Source: Bacillus sp. SD088
Lineage (GTDB): Bacteria; Bacillota; Bacilli; Bacillales; Bacillaceae_C
Direction: 5' to 3'
NCBI RefSeq assembly: GCF_017355205.1
Contig: NZ_JADIJK010000020.1
Coordinates: 37,352 to 101,351 of the forward strand
DNA length: 64,000 bases
In this document: in pieces, positions 54,710 through 64,000 of the stretch
Layout: each line of letters starts with the position of its first letter
How positions within the stretch are numbered: the stretch's first letter is position 1
Position numbers and translations under genes: made by a program
Notes under the pieces: generated by a model
Told to the model about the DNA's origin: nothing
Seen by the model: only the letters and a program-made list of their open reading frames with translations
Databases searched by the model: none

Positions 54710-56419
54710 ATGACCCGTTATACAATAGCCACCAAATTAACGAATGAAATAGTAGAAGAGGCAACCGAATATCGTGTTAAAAACAGAGTTGAACCAATTG
54801 ATTTATTAGGGTACAAAGAATATCTCGAAACAGGTGAGCGTTTGACTTTTGAACAGCAATATTTCGATCGAAGAAAACAATTAAATGTATTAGCTTTAGA
54901 TGTTTTCCTTAGAAAAAGCGAGGAAAGTCTTCCACTATTAGAAGAGGTTATTTTTCAAATTTGTAATGAATATTCATGGGCACTCCCTGCACATATTCCG
55001 ATTGTGGATGATAGTTTTAGTTGTGAAGGTAAAATTGTAATAGATCTATTTGCTGCAGAAACAGCGCAAACTCTTGCGGAAATTATTGAAATTATCGGTG
55101 AACAACTCTCCAATTTTATGAAACAATTAGTTTCTGAAGAAATTGAGCGTCGAGTCTTTACTCCATTTGAAGAGCGAGACTGGCATTGGGAGCGTTTAGA
55201 AAATAACTGGAGTTCCGTCATTGCCGGTTGTATCGGCCTAACAGCTTTGTCTGCTTTGCTCCTGCACTCTACAAGACAAAAACAGATTCTGCAGCGTCTT
55301 GAAACATCCTTTGCTTATTATTTAAAAAGTTTTGCTGAAGATGGAGTATGTACAGAAGGTGTAGGGTATTGGGCCTATGGATTTGGCTATTACTGTTATT
55401 TTGCAGAAAAATACACCCACTTATATCAGGATGATCGATATATAAATGATCCAAAAGTAAAGAGTATTGCTACGTTCCCCTTTTATGCCATAGTTTCCAA
55501 AGATCAATATATTCCTTATTCAGATTCCAATCATCATTTGGTTTTGCCAAGTGGCTTGCTTTGTTTCTGCGAAAAAACATTTGATGTGGCCATCCCTCCT
55601 GTCACAGAAGCCAGCTCACTGTATGATGATCATTGTTATCGCTGGGCACCGATGTACCGGAATCTGATCTGGACAAAAGAAGCAAACCATACCAATATCA
55701 TATCCTGTAAACACTATCTTAAAGATGCTCAATGGGCGATCATTCGGAATTCAGAGAAACAATTTATTTTTTCTGCTAAAGGGGGAAGCAATCAGGAAAG
55801 CCATAATCATAATGATATTGGACACTTTATCATTGGGAATGATTGTGATTTATTTTTAACAGATTTAGGCGCTGGAGAATATACAAGAGATTACTTTGGA
55901 GAAAAACGCTATACATTTTTACCAAATCGAGCTCTCGGACATTCTTTACCAATTATCCAGGGGAAAGAACAAAAAGAGGGGAACTTTCAGGCGAGAGATA
56001 GTCATTTTCAGATGATTGATGGACACACCAGTACGTTCTCATTTGAGTTGGCTGAAACATATCCTGATGTGGACGGATTGCAATTTTTCAAACGCAAATG
56101 GATTATAGATGAGCAACAAAAGTATGTGCTGTTAGAAGATACACTGCAATTTGGTACAGATGAACAGGCAATCATTACGGAGAATTTTGTCAGTCTCTTT
56201 AAACCATCGATACTGAACAATCAGATTGTTTGGCAAGGAAAGGACAATATATTCATTTTGCAATTCGATCAAAGTATTGATACACCTAAGATCATAGAAG
56301 AGATTTTTTCCAACCATCATGGCATACAAACGAAAGTTTATTTGATACAGCTTGAAAGTAAGCAAAAAAACAAGCATTATATCCGACGCTATTCATTTAG
56401 GCTACAAAAATTAGTGTGA
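54710..56419 (+). CDS. Heparinase II/III-family protein (putative polysaccharide lyase), cytoplasmic
   Basis: 569 aa, GAGGGGGGA before the ATG, no signal peptide. Residues 1-340 are helix-rich with ERDWHWERLENNWSSVIAG and GVCTEGVGYWAYGFGYY, typical of the (alpha/alpha) toroid of heparinase II/III-like lyases. The beta-sheet domain carries the family motif ESHNHNDIGHFIIG near 362-375, then DLGAGEYTRDYF. Members cleave uronic-acid-containing glycans by beta-elimination. In this locus a GlcA-containing arabinogalactan oligosaccharide is a reasonable substrate, but this is inference; some relatives act on other uronides. Transcribed opposite to the rest, from an operator-bearing promoter. Confidence 0.8.
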   Translation: MTRYTIATKLTNEIVEEATEYRVKNRVEPIDLLGYKEYLETGERLTFEQQYFDRRKQLNVLALDVFLRKSEESLPLLEEVIFQICNEYSWALPAHIPIVDDSFSCEGKIVIDLFAAETAQTLAEIIEIIGEQLSNFMKQLVSEEIERRVFTPFEERDWHWERLENNWSSVIAGCIGLTALSALLLHSTRQKQILQRLETSFAYYLKSFAEDGVCTEGVGYWAYGFGYYCYFAEKYTHLYQDDRYINDPKVKSIATFPFYAIVSKDQYIPYSDSNHHLVLPSGLLCFCEKTFDVAIPPVTEASSLYDDHCYRWAPMYRNLIWTKEANHTNIISCKHYLKDAQWAIIRNSEKQFIFSAKGGSNQESHNHNDIGHFIIGNDCDLFLTDLGAGEYTRDYFGEKRYTFLPNRALGHSLPIIQGKEQKEGNFQARDSHFQMIDGHTSTFSFELAETYPDVDGLQFFKRKWIIDEQQKYVLLEDTLQFGTDEQAIITENFVSLFKPSILNNQIVWQGKDNIFILQFDQSIDTPKIIEEIFSNHHGIQTKVYLIQLESKQKNKHYIRRYSFRLQKLV

Positions 56420-56509
56420 GTCTTCAAGCGGGAATTTTTACCAAGACAATAGAAACTTCATTAGATATACTTGTTATAATGTTTGAATACAACTAACTGG
56501 AGGTACGCT

Positions 56510-56794
56510 GTGATAAAATATAAAAGTATTTTTTACTCATCCATATTTTTATTGATAAGTGCATTAATCATGAATGCTGCATTAACGAATTATAATTATT
56601 TCCAAGGATACACTGGTACAATTTTGAGCATCCCTATCTGGAATACAGGAGGGTACTATGCAATCGGCTTTTCCTTATTGTTTATAGGTGTAATGGGGTT
56701 GGTTTTATTGCCAATATCATTAAAAGAAAAGAAAGTTAGATTTACACTGATTGCAATACTCATATTTATTATCATTCCTCCAGTATTAAAATAA
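56510..56794 (+). CDS. Small two- to three-helix membrane protein, unknown
   Basis: 94 aa from the GTG at 56510, seven bases after GGAGGT; the ATG upstream in the frame has no ribosome site. Hydrophobic segments at about 5-23, 46-66 and 74-92. No family recognised. It follows the heparinase-like gene by 90 bases with a TATAAT-like sequence (56475-56480) between, so it may have its own promoter. A strong terminator follows. Confidence 0.65.
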   Translation: MIKYKSIFYSSIFLLISALIMNAALTNYNYFQGYTGTILSIPIWNTGGYYAIGFSLLFIGVMGLVLLPISLKEKKVRFTLIAILIFIIIPPVLK

Positions 56795-56800
56795 ATGGTT

Positions 56801-56857
56801 AAAAAAGTAACTCATCCTTGCTCTCCATATCACTGGTGAGGGTGAGTTACTTTTTTT
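56801..56857 (+). terminator. Bidirectional terminator
   Basis: GTAACTCATCC (56807-56817) pairs with GGGTGAGTTAC (56840-56850), flanked by six As on the left and seven Ts on the right. It ends the plus-strand transcript and could also work against minus-strand read-through. Confidence 0.88.
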
Positions 56858-56986
56858 CTTGTAATTTGGAATAAGATGAGGGAATACAGGACATATCTGC
56901 CATCACCTGTATTCTCTCCTCCGCTAATGGCCAAATATTTGATTTACTGCCGATTGATTTTGCTTCGACAATGTCAGTTTATTCTA

Positions 56987-58282
56987 TTATTTTTTCCCTT
57001 TTTCATCCTTGATACGGTTAATTTCTTCGTCGTATTTTTGCCTTAAAAGAGTATTTAAATCAGTTTGGTCTTCAGTGACTAATTCGTATAACGCTCCATC
57101 GATCGTCCCGATTGCGCCTTCGTCATAATCAGAGATCTCTTCTGGCGAATCCGCAACAGGAAGAGAGTATAAGGCATCCATATTGCGATCTTCCCAAATC
57201 TCCCCATCCCTCTCTAGAGCTTTTTCTAAGGCAGATCCATCCTCATATAGATGAAGAAACGGGACATAAAGTGGTCCTCTTATAAAAGTGTTGTTGAGTA
57301 ACTGTTCATCGGAATACCAAAGATCAAATACCTTCATTATTTCTTCCTTATGTTCACTTGTTGCACTGATCCCCATTGCCCATCCTCTGGAAGGAACGCC
57401 ATTCTCCGGCTCTGGATAAGTTGCAATATCCCAATTTATATTTGCATCTGGATTTGGCGCTCCGAAAAACTGGGCCACCATCGCTAATTTTCCTTGTTCA
57501 AATAACTCTACCCATCCTCCCTCTTCCCAATGCTCGGGGATATACGGATTACCGGGAATGGAATAAGCTCGCTGATACGAGTTAAAGTATTCCCTAATCG
57601 TCCCGTTCTCCGTCCAAATCGGCTCGTCCGTCTCTGGATCAACAAGATTTCCAGCAGTCCAAAAAATGGGCGCTTCATGTTTTGGCATATATAACCCTTG
57701 ATACTCTGTACCATTTCTTTCACCAGTTACTTTTTCCGCCAAATCAATCACTTCTTCCCAATTCATTCCATCTTTAGGATATTCGACACCAAATAAGTCA
57801 AAAATATCCTTATTATACATAAGCGCAAAACGACTTGTCATAATTGGAAGAGCCCAAGTCTCCCCATTTGCGGCCGCTTGCCATTCTGCTATATGATTGG
57901 GATCAAATCGAGAAATATCAAATCCGGATTGTGCAATCAGATCTGTCATATCATAAGCTAGTCCATACTCCTCTGCTTCAGCATATCCCCCTTTATTCCA
58001 ATGAAATAATATGTCTGGCGTGCTGCCAGCCGCATTTAATTCTTCATAGCTTCCTTCCACATGTTCAAATGTAATATACGGAAATTTTTCTTCTGCAGGT
58101 TTAATAAATGAATTAATAAAATTCTCATCTTCTCCAAAATGGATCTTTAAGGTAATTGGTTCTGGTTCACCATCAGCTGATACCTTTTCCTTCTCCTTTG
58201 CTGTACATCCAGAAAAAATTAACACACAACATAGCAACAAACTAAACATTAGAAAAATACGACTGCTAAATATTGATTTCAT
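56987..58282 (-). CDS. Solute-binding lipoprotein, paralog 2
   Basis: 431 aa, lipobox LIFSGC with Cys26. Sequence blocks such as ITLKIHFGEDENFINS, ILFHWNKGG, RFALMYNKDIFDLFG and the C-terminus EEINRIKDEKGKK are shared almost unchanged with paralog 3 at 58613-59908, which has the same length. Together with the GH43 scar upstream this shows recent tandem duplication. Differences concentrate in short stretches (for example AEAEEYG against ADQEEYG), which could shift ligand preference. No permease nearby. Confidence 0.92.
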   Translation of the reverse strand: MKSIFSSRIFLMFSLLLCCVLIFSGCTAKEKEKVSADGEPEPITLKIHFGEDENFINSFIKPAEEKFPYITFEHVEGSYEELNAAGSTPDILFHWNKGGYAEAEEYGLAYDMTDLIAQSGFDISRFDPNHIAEWQAAANGETWALPIMTSRFALMYNKDIFDLFGVEYPKDGMNWEEVIDLAEKVTGERNGTEYQGLYMPKHEAPIFWTAGNLVDPETDEPIWTENGTIREYFNSYQRAYSIPGNPYIPEHWEEGGWVELFEQGKLAMVAQFFGAPNPDANINWDIATYPEPENGVPSRGWAMGISATSEHKEEIMKVFDLWYSDEQLLNNTFIRGPLYVPFLHLYEDGSALEKALERDGEIWEDRNMDALYSLPVADSPEEISDYDEGAIGTIDGALYELVTEDQTDLNTLLRQKYDEEINRIKDEKGKK

Positions 58283-58390
58283 AAAAACTACCTCCCTTTG
58301 AAATTTTGATAAACCATTGTTCGTCTTGCTTTTTTATCCCTTTCAACTCAAAATCGGTTCCGAAATTCGTCAATAAAATAAGTCCAAAAA

Positions 58391-58404
58391 AGAAATCGGT
58401 TTCA
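58391..58404. promoter_or_regulatory. LacI-type operator upstream of binding-protein 2
   Basis: AGAAATCGGTTTCA, 12 of 14 to the consensus, about 110 bases before the start; duplicate of the site at 60011. A weaker one (CAAAATCGGTTCCG) lies at 58349-58362. Confidence 0.55.
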
Positions 58405-58444
58405 TTTCACTAGTAAAATGTCTCCTTTCATCTGCGCTTATCGT

Positions 58445-58570
58445 TCTATCCACTCATGACTCCTAATCTTCCATCTTAATCATTAGGATTGTTCCCCATT
58501 TAAATCCATATGGAAAATTGAATACAAACTTCCCTGCCAGACTGTTAGCAAGAATTGTCGTAAGCATCCC
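58445..58570 (-). pseudogene. Remnant of a GH43 gene C-terminus (duplication scar)
   Basis: The minus strand reads ANSLAGKFV-FNFPYGFKWG then TILMIKMED, then a stop. This matches the end of the GH43 at 60058-61002 (ADSLAEGKFV..FNFPYGFKHG, TILTITMED). An 11- to 12-base gap removes part of the linker and a 10-base deletion shifts the frame near the end, but the tail RSHEWIER plus stop still matches RHKWKEQ plus stop. Sequence beyond about 58570 no longer aligns clearly. It is not functional. Confidence 0.8.
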
Positions 58571-58612
58571 ACTTGGAATACATTTACCTCGATATTTAAA
58601 ACTTCCATCTTA

Positions 58613-59908
58613 TTATTTTTTCCCTTTTTCATCCTTGATACGGTTGATTTCTTCGTCATATTTTTGTCTTAAAAGGGTATTTAAATCAGTTTGATCTTCA
58701 GTGACTAATTCGTATAACGCTCCATCAATCGTCCCGATTGCGCCCTCGTCATAATCAGAAATCTTCTCTGGCGAATCCGCAGTAGGAAGAGAAAATAGTG
58801 CTTCCATATTACGATTTTCCCAAATCTCACCCTCCCTCTCGTTCGCTTTGTCTAAAGCAGCTCCATTTTCATATAGGTGTGGAAATGGAACATAAAGAGG
58901 ACCAGATATGAAGGTATTGTTAAGTAACTGTTCATCAGAAAACCAAAAATCAAACACCTTCATCACTTCTTCCTTGTGTTCACTTGTTGCACTAATTCCC
59001 ATGGCCCATCCTCTAGACGCAACACCATTCTCAGGTTCTGGATAGGTTGCAATATCCCAATTTATGTTTGCTTCTGGATTCGGGGGAGAAAAAAACTGGG
59101 CCACCATCGCTAATTTCCCTTGTTCAAATAGCTCTACCCAACCTCCTTCTTCCCAATGTTCAGGAATATATGGGTTGCCAGGAATAGAATAAGCTCGCTG
59201 ATACGAGTTAAAGTAATCCCTAATTGTTCCGTCCTCTGTCCAAAGCGGCTCATCTGACTCTGGATCAACAAAATTTCCTGTAGTCCAAAAAATGGGTGCC
59301 TCATGTTTTGGCATATATAGCCCTTGATATTCCATACCATTTCTTTCACCAGTCACTTTTTCCGCTAAATCAATTACTTCTTCCCAATTCATCCCATCTT
59401 CAGGATATTCAACACCAAACGCGTCAAAAACGTCCTTATTATACATAAGCGCCCAACGACTCGTCATGATCGGAAGAACCCAAGTTTCTCCATGTGAAGC
59501 CGTTTGCCATTCTGCTAACTGATTAGGATCAAACCGTGAAATATCAAATCCAGATTGTTCAATTAGCTCCGTCATATCGTAGGCTAATCCGTACTCTTCT
59601 TGATCTGCTAATCCGCCTTTATTCCAATGAAACACTATGTCTGGAGTACTTCCCGCTGCATTTAATTCTTCATAGCTTCCTTCCACATGTTCAAAGGTAA
59701 TATACGGAAATTCCTCTTCCGCAGGCTTAATATAGGAATTAATAAAATTCTCATCTTCTCCAAAATGGATCTTTAAGGTAATTGGTTCTGGTTCACCATC
59801 AGCTGATACCTTTTGCTCCTTCTTTGCTGTACATCCAGAGAAAATTAACACACAACACAGTAGCGAACTAAATATTAGAGTAATACGATTGCCAAATATT
59901 AATTTCAT
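58613..59908 (-). CDS. Solute-binding lipoprotein, paralog 3
   Basis: 431 aa, lipobox LIFSGC with Cys26, near twin of paralog 2. It follows an intact GH43 gene, the ancestral arrangement from which the paralog 2 unit was probably copied. Upstream promoter region carries operator and -35 TTGAAA overlap. Expected to deliver oligosaccharides to a shared CUT1 permease pair. Confidence 0.92.
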   Translation of the reverse strand: MKLIFGNRITLIFSSLLCCVLIFSGCTAKKEQKVSADGEPEPITLKIHFGEDENFINSYIKPAEEEFPYITFEHVEGSYEELNAAGSTPDIVFHWNKGGLADQEEYGLAYDMTELIEQSGFDISRFDPNQLAEWQTASHGETWVLPIMTSRWALMYNKDVFDAFGVEYPEDGMNWEEVIDLAEKVTGERNGMEYQGLYMPKHEAPIFWTTGNFVDPESDEPLWTEDGTIRDYFNSYQRAYSIPGNPYIPEHWEEGGWVELFEQGKLAMVAQFFSPPNPEANINWDIATYPEPENGVASRGWAMGISATSEHKEEVMKVFDFWFSDEQLLNNTFISGPLYVPFPHLYENGAALDKANEREGEIWENRNMEALFSLPTADSPEKISDYDEGAIGTIDGALYELVTEDQTDLNTLLRQKYDEEINRIKDEKGKK

Positions 59909-59981
59909 ATGAATTCCCCCTTTAAATTTTTAATAAAGCTTTGTGTTGATTAAGCATCTTGCCCTTTTTCACCTCCTTCAA

Positions 59982-60024
59982 TCAGAAACCGCTTCCAAAT
60001 ATACATGTAAGGAAACCGGTTTCA
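59982..60024. promoter_or_regulatory. LacI-type operators upstream of binding-protein 3
   Basis: GGAAACCGGTTTCA at 60011-60024 is 13 of 14 to the consensus; a weaker CAGAAACCGCTTCCA lies at 59982-59996. On the minus strand TTGAAA overlaps the first, and TATATT follows after about 16 bases, giving a plausible promoter blocked by repressor. Confidence 0.6.
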
Positions 60025-60057
60025 ATTCATCCGTAGAATTGCTCCTTTCCTCTAGCT

Positions 60058-61002
60058 TTATTGTTCTTTCCATTTATGCCTCTTAATTCTTTCATAATCT
60101 TCCATTGTAATCGTTAGAATCGTTCCATGTTTAAATCCATATGGAAAATTGAATGCCTGGTCAGAGCGTACAAACTTCCCTTCTGCTAGACTATCAGCAA
60201 TGAAAGGAACATAGCCTTGCCCTGCTCCAGGTACACCATAATAATCAAGAAATAGACACCATTTTCCATCTTCCAGACGAACTGCAGTTGGTGCTTCATA
60301 AAGTCCAGACTCTAATACTTCCATGCTTCGGACAAATTCTTCAACTCGACTATATGGTCCATGCACATGATCTGCCTTCAAAAGTACAATCCTTGCTGGC
60401 TTATCCTCGCTTTTTAAAAACATATAATACTTGCCATCTTCCTCATAAATTGCAGAATCAATCACACCGCTATCTTCTTTCCTGTACAGAAGCTGAGGGT
60501 CAGAAAAATCTTCAAAATTCTGCGTACGGCTGCAGTATATACCTTTCCAGCCAAAATTATTTTCTTTATGGGATGAAGACCAGTGGAGGACATAGTCACC
60601 ATGTTCCCGATCGTAGATAATGTCTGGCGCCCACATACAACCAAAATCTTCATTTCCTATCTTTACAAGACGTTGCTCTGTCCAATTCACTAAATCCTCT
60701 GATTCCCATACAGAGAAACATTTGCTTCCTTTTTTTGAGATTTCGTCCCAAGACTGGTGATACTGATTGCGCATCCCATAGGCAAGGCTTAAGTCTGTTG
60801 CAAAGATATAATATTTTCCGCTCCTCTTACAGCGAGTGATTGTAAAATCCCGTACACCTTTATCTCCATAGTATGCCCATAAGAGCGGTCGACCTTTATT
60901 CACTTCTTCCCATTGGAAGCCATCTTTACTAATTCCAAAATACACCTGCTCCCCATCTGGACTAGTCTTCTCCCGAAAATGCACAAATAAATAAGCTTGC
61001 AT
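60058..61002 (-). CDS. GH43-family glycosidase, cytoplasmic
   Basis: 314 aa, close to a bare five-bladed propeller. Likely catalytic Asp in VRDFTITR near 50, pKa-modulating Asp in CMWAPDIIYD near 122, general acid Glu in GLYEAPTAVRL near 240 and a propeller-centre His in FKHGTIL near 292. No signal peptide. Family members are mainly arabinofuranosidases and galactosidases; beside AbfA and AraM an arabinose-releasing role is likely. It lies upstream of binding-protein 3 and was partly duplicated with it. Confidence 0.85.
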   Translation of the reverse strand: MQAYLFVHFREKTSPDGEQVYFGISKDGFQWEEVNKGRPLLWAYYGDKGVRDFTITRCKRSGKYYIFATDLSLAYGMRNQYHQSWDEISKKGSKCFSVWESEDLVNWTEQRLVKIGNEDFGCMWAPDIIYDREHGDYVLHWSSSHKENNFGWKGIYCSRTQNFEDFSDPQLLYRKEDSGVIDSAIYEEDGKYYMFLKSEDKPARIVLLKADHVHGPYSRVEEFVRSMEVLESGLYEAPTAVRLEDGKWCLFLDYYGVPGAGQGYVPFIADSLAEGKFVRSDQAFNFPYGFKHGTILTITMEDYERIKRHKWKEQ

Positions 61003-61026
61003 TTATTTCTTCCTTTCTCTTATTTT

Positions 61027-61120
61027 TATAGAGTTGATTTGAAATTGAATATTCAGAATTTATTTTGAAAAGGCATCTGTTTTTCACCCCCACTTCCATT
61101 TATGTCTCTCTTTGAAGTGG
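61027..61120. other. Short gap between AraM and GH43: half repeat and hairpin
   Basis: ATAGAGTTGATTT at about 61028-61040 is identical to 13 bases of the 21-bp repeat at the window's right edge. CCACTTC (61090-61096) and GAAGTGG (61114-61120) form a hairpin without a T-run on the minus strand. Confidence 0.4.
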
Positions 61121-61176
61121 AGGCATGCTATCCGTTGATTCGAAAATAAATACACCAACGAAATAATAAGCTATTC

Positions 61177-62343
61177 TCACTGAATATTATAGCTTTTCAA
61201 CATCGTAAAACGATCCCTTAATAAGTAGGCTTCTTTTAAACTTCTATCCACAAGGTTTTCCTCAATCTCTAATTGTTCAGGAGTGGTTGGTCCTCCCAAT
61301 TGTTCCATTAGCTTCGTTAGATATGTGGCATCAGGAAGGGATTCAATGATTTCTTCCACTTCAATCTTTTGTTCAAAGTCGTTAGGGAACAACTTTCCCT
61401 CTTGGTACCATTTTGGATAAAGAGAAGACATTAAAATGGTACTGACACCAACCTTTGCTCCATGCAAAACCTGTTGTCTTTTCTTCTGAAGGAATTCCAT
61501 TTCCCAGTAATGAGATAGATGGTGTTCTCCACCAGAGGCAGGGTGAGACTGCCCAAACATTAACATCGCTAATCCAGATTGAATAAGAGCGTTCATTAAA
61601 ATTTTCAGTCCTTCTTCTTCCCCTCTAGCAATTGTATCTACTGCCATTAGACAATCGTCCAAAGCCGTTTTGGTTATTTCTGCTGCAAGTGAACAATATG
61701 GTTCCCCATGCATTAGATGACCAAATTTCCAATCTGCTAAAGATGTAAATTTTGCCATCATATCGCCAACCCCAGCGGCAGTCATCTTTTTTGGAGCTGC
61801 CACTAATATCTCAATATCAGCGAATAAGGCGATGGGCGAGGCAGTTGGAAAAGTCTTCTTCACCCCTTTAATAATGAGGGGAGCGCCAAGTGAAGTAAAG
61901 CCATCGACAGAAGCCGCAGTTGGCAGCGAAATAAATGGTTTACCCGTCTTTGCCCCGCAAAATCTCGTAATATCATGGATCGTGCCAGACCCAACAGCTA
62001 ACAAACAATCAACCTCAGCTTCAATCGCTAGCAAAGCTTGGACAAGTGCTTGTTCATCCGCGACCACATCGCCGATTTCATTTGGTTCGATCAAACAGAT
62101 TCTATAGGTAAGCTCTAATTTTTCCAAGTATGTGACTACTTTCTCCCCTGCTGCTGTAAAAGTATTTTCATCCGCAATCATCAATACATTTTTAAATCCT
62201 TTATCGGTTACAAACATAGAAAACTGATCATAAGCATCTGAATCCACAGTCATTTTCTCGATTGTAATAGGGGAGTGTGCGTGGGTGCAGGAACAATTTT
62301 CATCCGCATGATTAACGAGTTCAATTACCTTTTCTGTCTTCAT
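61177..62343 (-). CDS. araM: sn-Glycerol-1-phosphate dehydrogenase AraM
   Basis: 388 aa from the ATG at 62343 (AAGGA eight bases upstream). NAD-binding GSGTIHDITRF near 120, then SLPTAASVDGFTS. Metal ligands fit the Asp in AGVGDMMAKFTSLADWK near 190, the His in ASGGEHHLSHYWE near 270 and the His in VLHGAKVG near 290. In B. subtilis AraM (EgsA) reduces dihydroxyacetone phosphate to glycerol-1-phosphate and is encoded in the arabinose operon near abfA; here it again sits directly after abfA. Its role in arabinose metabolism itself is unclear. Confidence 0.93.
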   Translation of the reverse strand: MKTEKVIELVNHADENCSCTHAHSPITIEKMTVDSDAYDQFSMFVTDKGFKNVLMIADENTFTAAGEKVVTYLEKLELTYRICLIEPNEIGDVVADEQALVQALLAIEAEVDCLLAVGSGTIHDITRFCGAKTGKPFISLPTAASVDGFTSLGAPLIIKGVKKTFPTASPIALFADIEILVAAPKKMTAAGVGDMMAKFTSLADWKFGHLMHGEPYCSLAAEITKTALDDCLMAVDTIARGEEEGLKILMNALIQSGLAMLMFGQSHPASGGEHHLSHYWEMEFLQKKRQQVLHGAKVGVSTILMSSLYPKWYQEGKLFPNDFEQKIEVEEIIESLPDATYLTKLMEQLGGPTTPEQLEIEENLVDRSLKEAYLLRDRFTMLKSYNIQ

Positions 62344-62434
62344 TGCAGTCATCCTTACATAAAAATTAGATTTTCTATTTCATGGAAACAACATCTTATA
62401 AGAATTAGGGGGCGGGCCCTATCCCTTATTGTTA

Positions 62435-64000
<1,566 letters not shown>

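Larger units (their letters stand above)
58283..58612. other. Intergenic region between binding-protein paralogs 2 and 3
   Basis: 330 bases. Contains two operator-like sites (58349-58362 weak, 58391-58404 good) and a decayed GH43 C-terminal coding remnant (58445-58570). Corresponds in order to the region 59909-60200 upstream of paralog 3. Confidence 0.7.

Overview
The window looks like low-GC Gram-positive DNA, most likely Bacillaceae. Ribosome binding sites are strong (AGGAGG-like), GTG and TTG starts are frequent, GalT is the long Firmicutes type, YesL (DUF624), AraM and AbfA genes are present, and several intergenic repeats resemble the small palindromic repeats of Bacillus-group genomes. 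The genus cannot be named from the sequence. I see no tRNA, rRNA, transposase gene, phage gene or CRISPR array. Nearly all genes lie on the minus strand; the plus-strand exceptions are the ROK regulator and LysM-M14 peptidase (28.4-31.0 kb) and a heparinase II/III-like gene plus a small membrane protein (54.7-56.8 kb).

Left part. A PHP-domain fragment at the edge and a metallophosphoesterase (1-1081) are followed by an eight-gene operon (13903 down to 1603): a signal-peptide membrane protein, an ABC ATPase, an ABC-2 permease, a membrane/coiled-coil protein with a Gly-Ser-Asn linker, a MoxR ATPase, a DUF58 protein, a BatA-like protein and a large double-vWA protein. A second, smaller MoxR-DUF58-DUF4129 operon lies at 33.5-36.8 kb and resembles B. 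subtilis yeaC-yeaD-yebA without the transglutaminase domain.

Middle part. At 14.2-23.5 kb is an alpha-mannoside degradation operon of cytoplasmic enzymes (GH38, YesL, sulfatase, GH125, GH38) with no transporter beside it. Next come the Leloir genes galK-galE-galT (24.0-27.9 kb) with a divergent ROK regulator, then a peptidoglycan endopeptidase, manA, a VanZ-like gene, an SGNH esterase, and galM at 37.2-38.3 kb.

Right part (39.4-64 kb). The genes fit use of type II arabinogalactan (beta-1,3-galactan backbone, beta-1,6-galactan side chains, arabinose and uronic acid decorations). There is one secreted multidomain GH43 like exo-beta-1,3-galactanases of subfamily 24. The cytoplasmic enzymes are a GH30 like endo-beta-1,6-galactanases, a GH35 beta-galactosidase, two further GH43 proteins, a GH51 arabinofuranosidase (AbfA) and a heparinase II/III-like protein; AraM is also here. 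Uptake would use one permease pair, four solute-binding lipoproteins (three are paralogs without their own permeases) and an ATPase encoded elsewhere. A LacI-family regulator lies inside the cluster, and at least nine copies of a TGAAACCGGTTTCA-like palindrome stand before the transcription units, which suggests one regulon. Galactose released would enter the galM/K/T/E genes in the same window. A GH43 gene scar between two nearly identical binding-protein genes records a tandem duplication.
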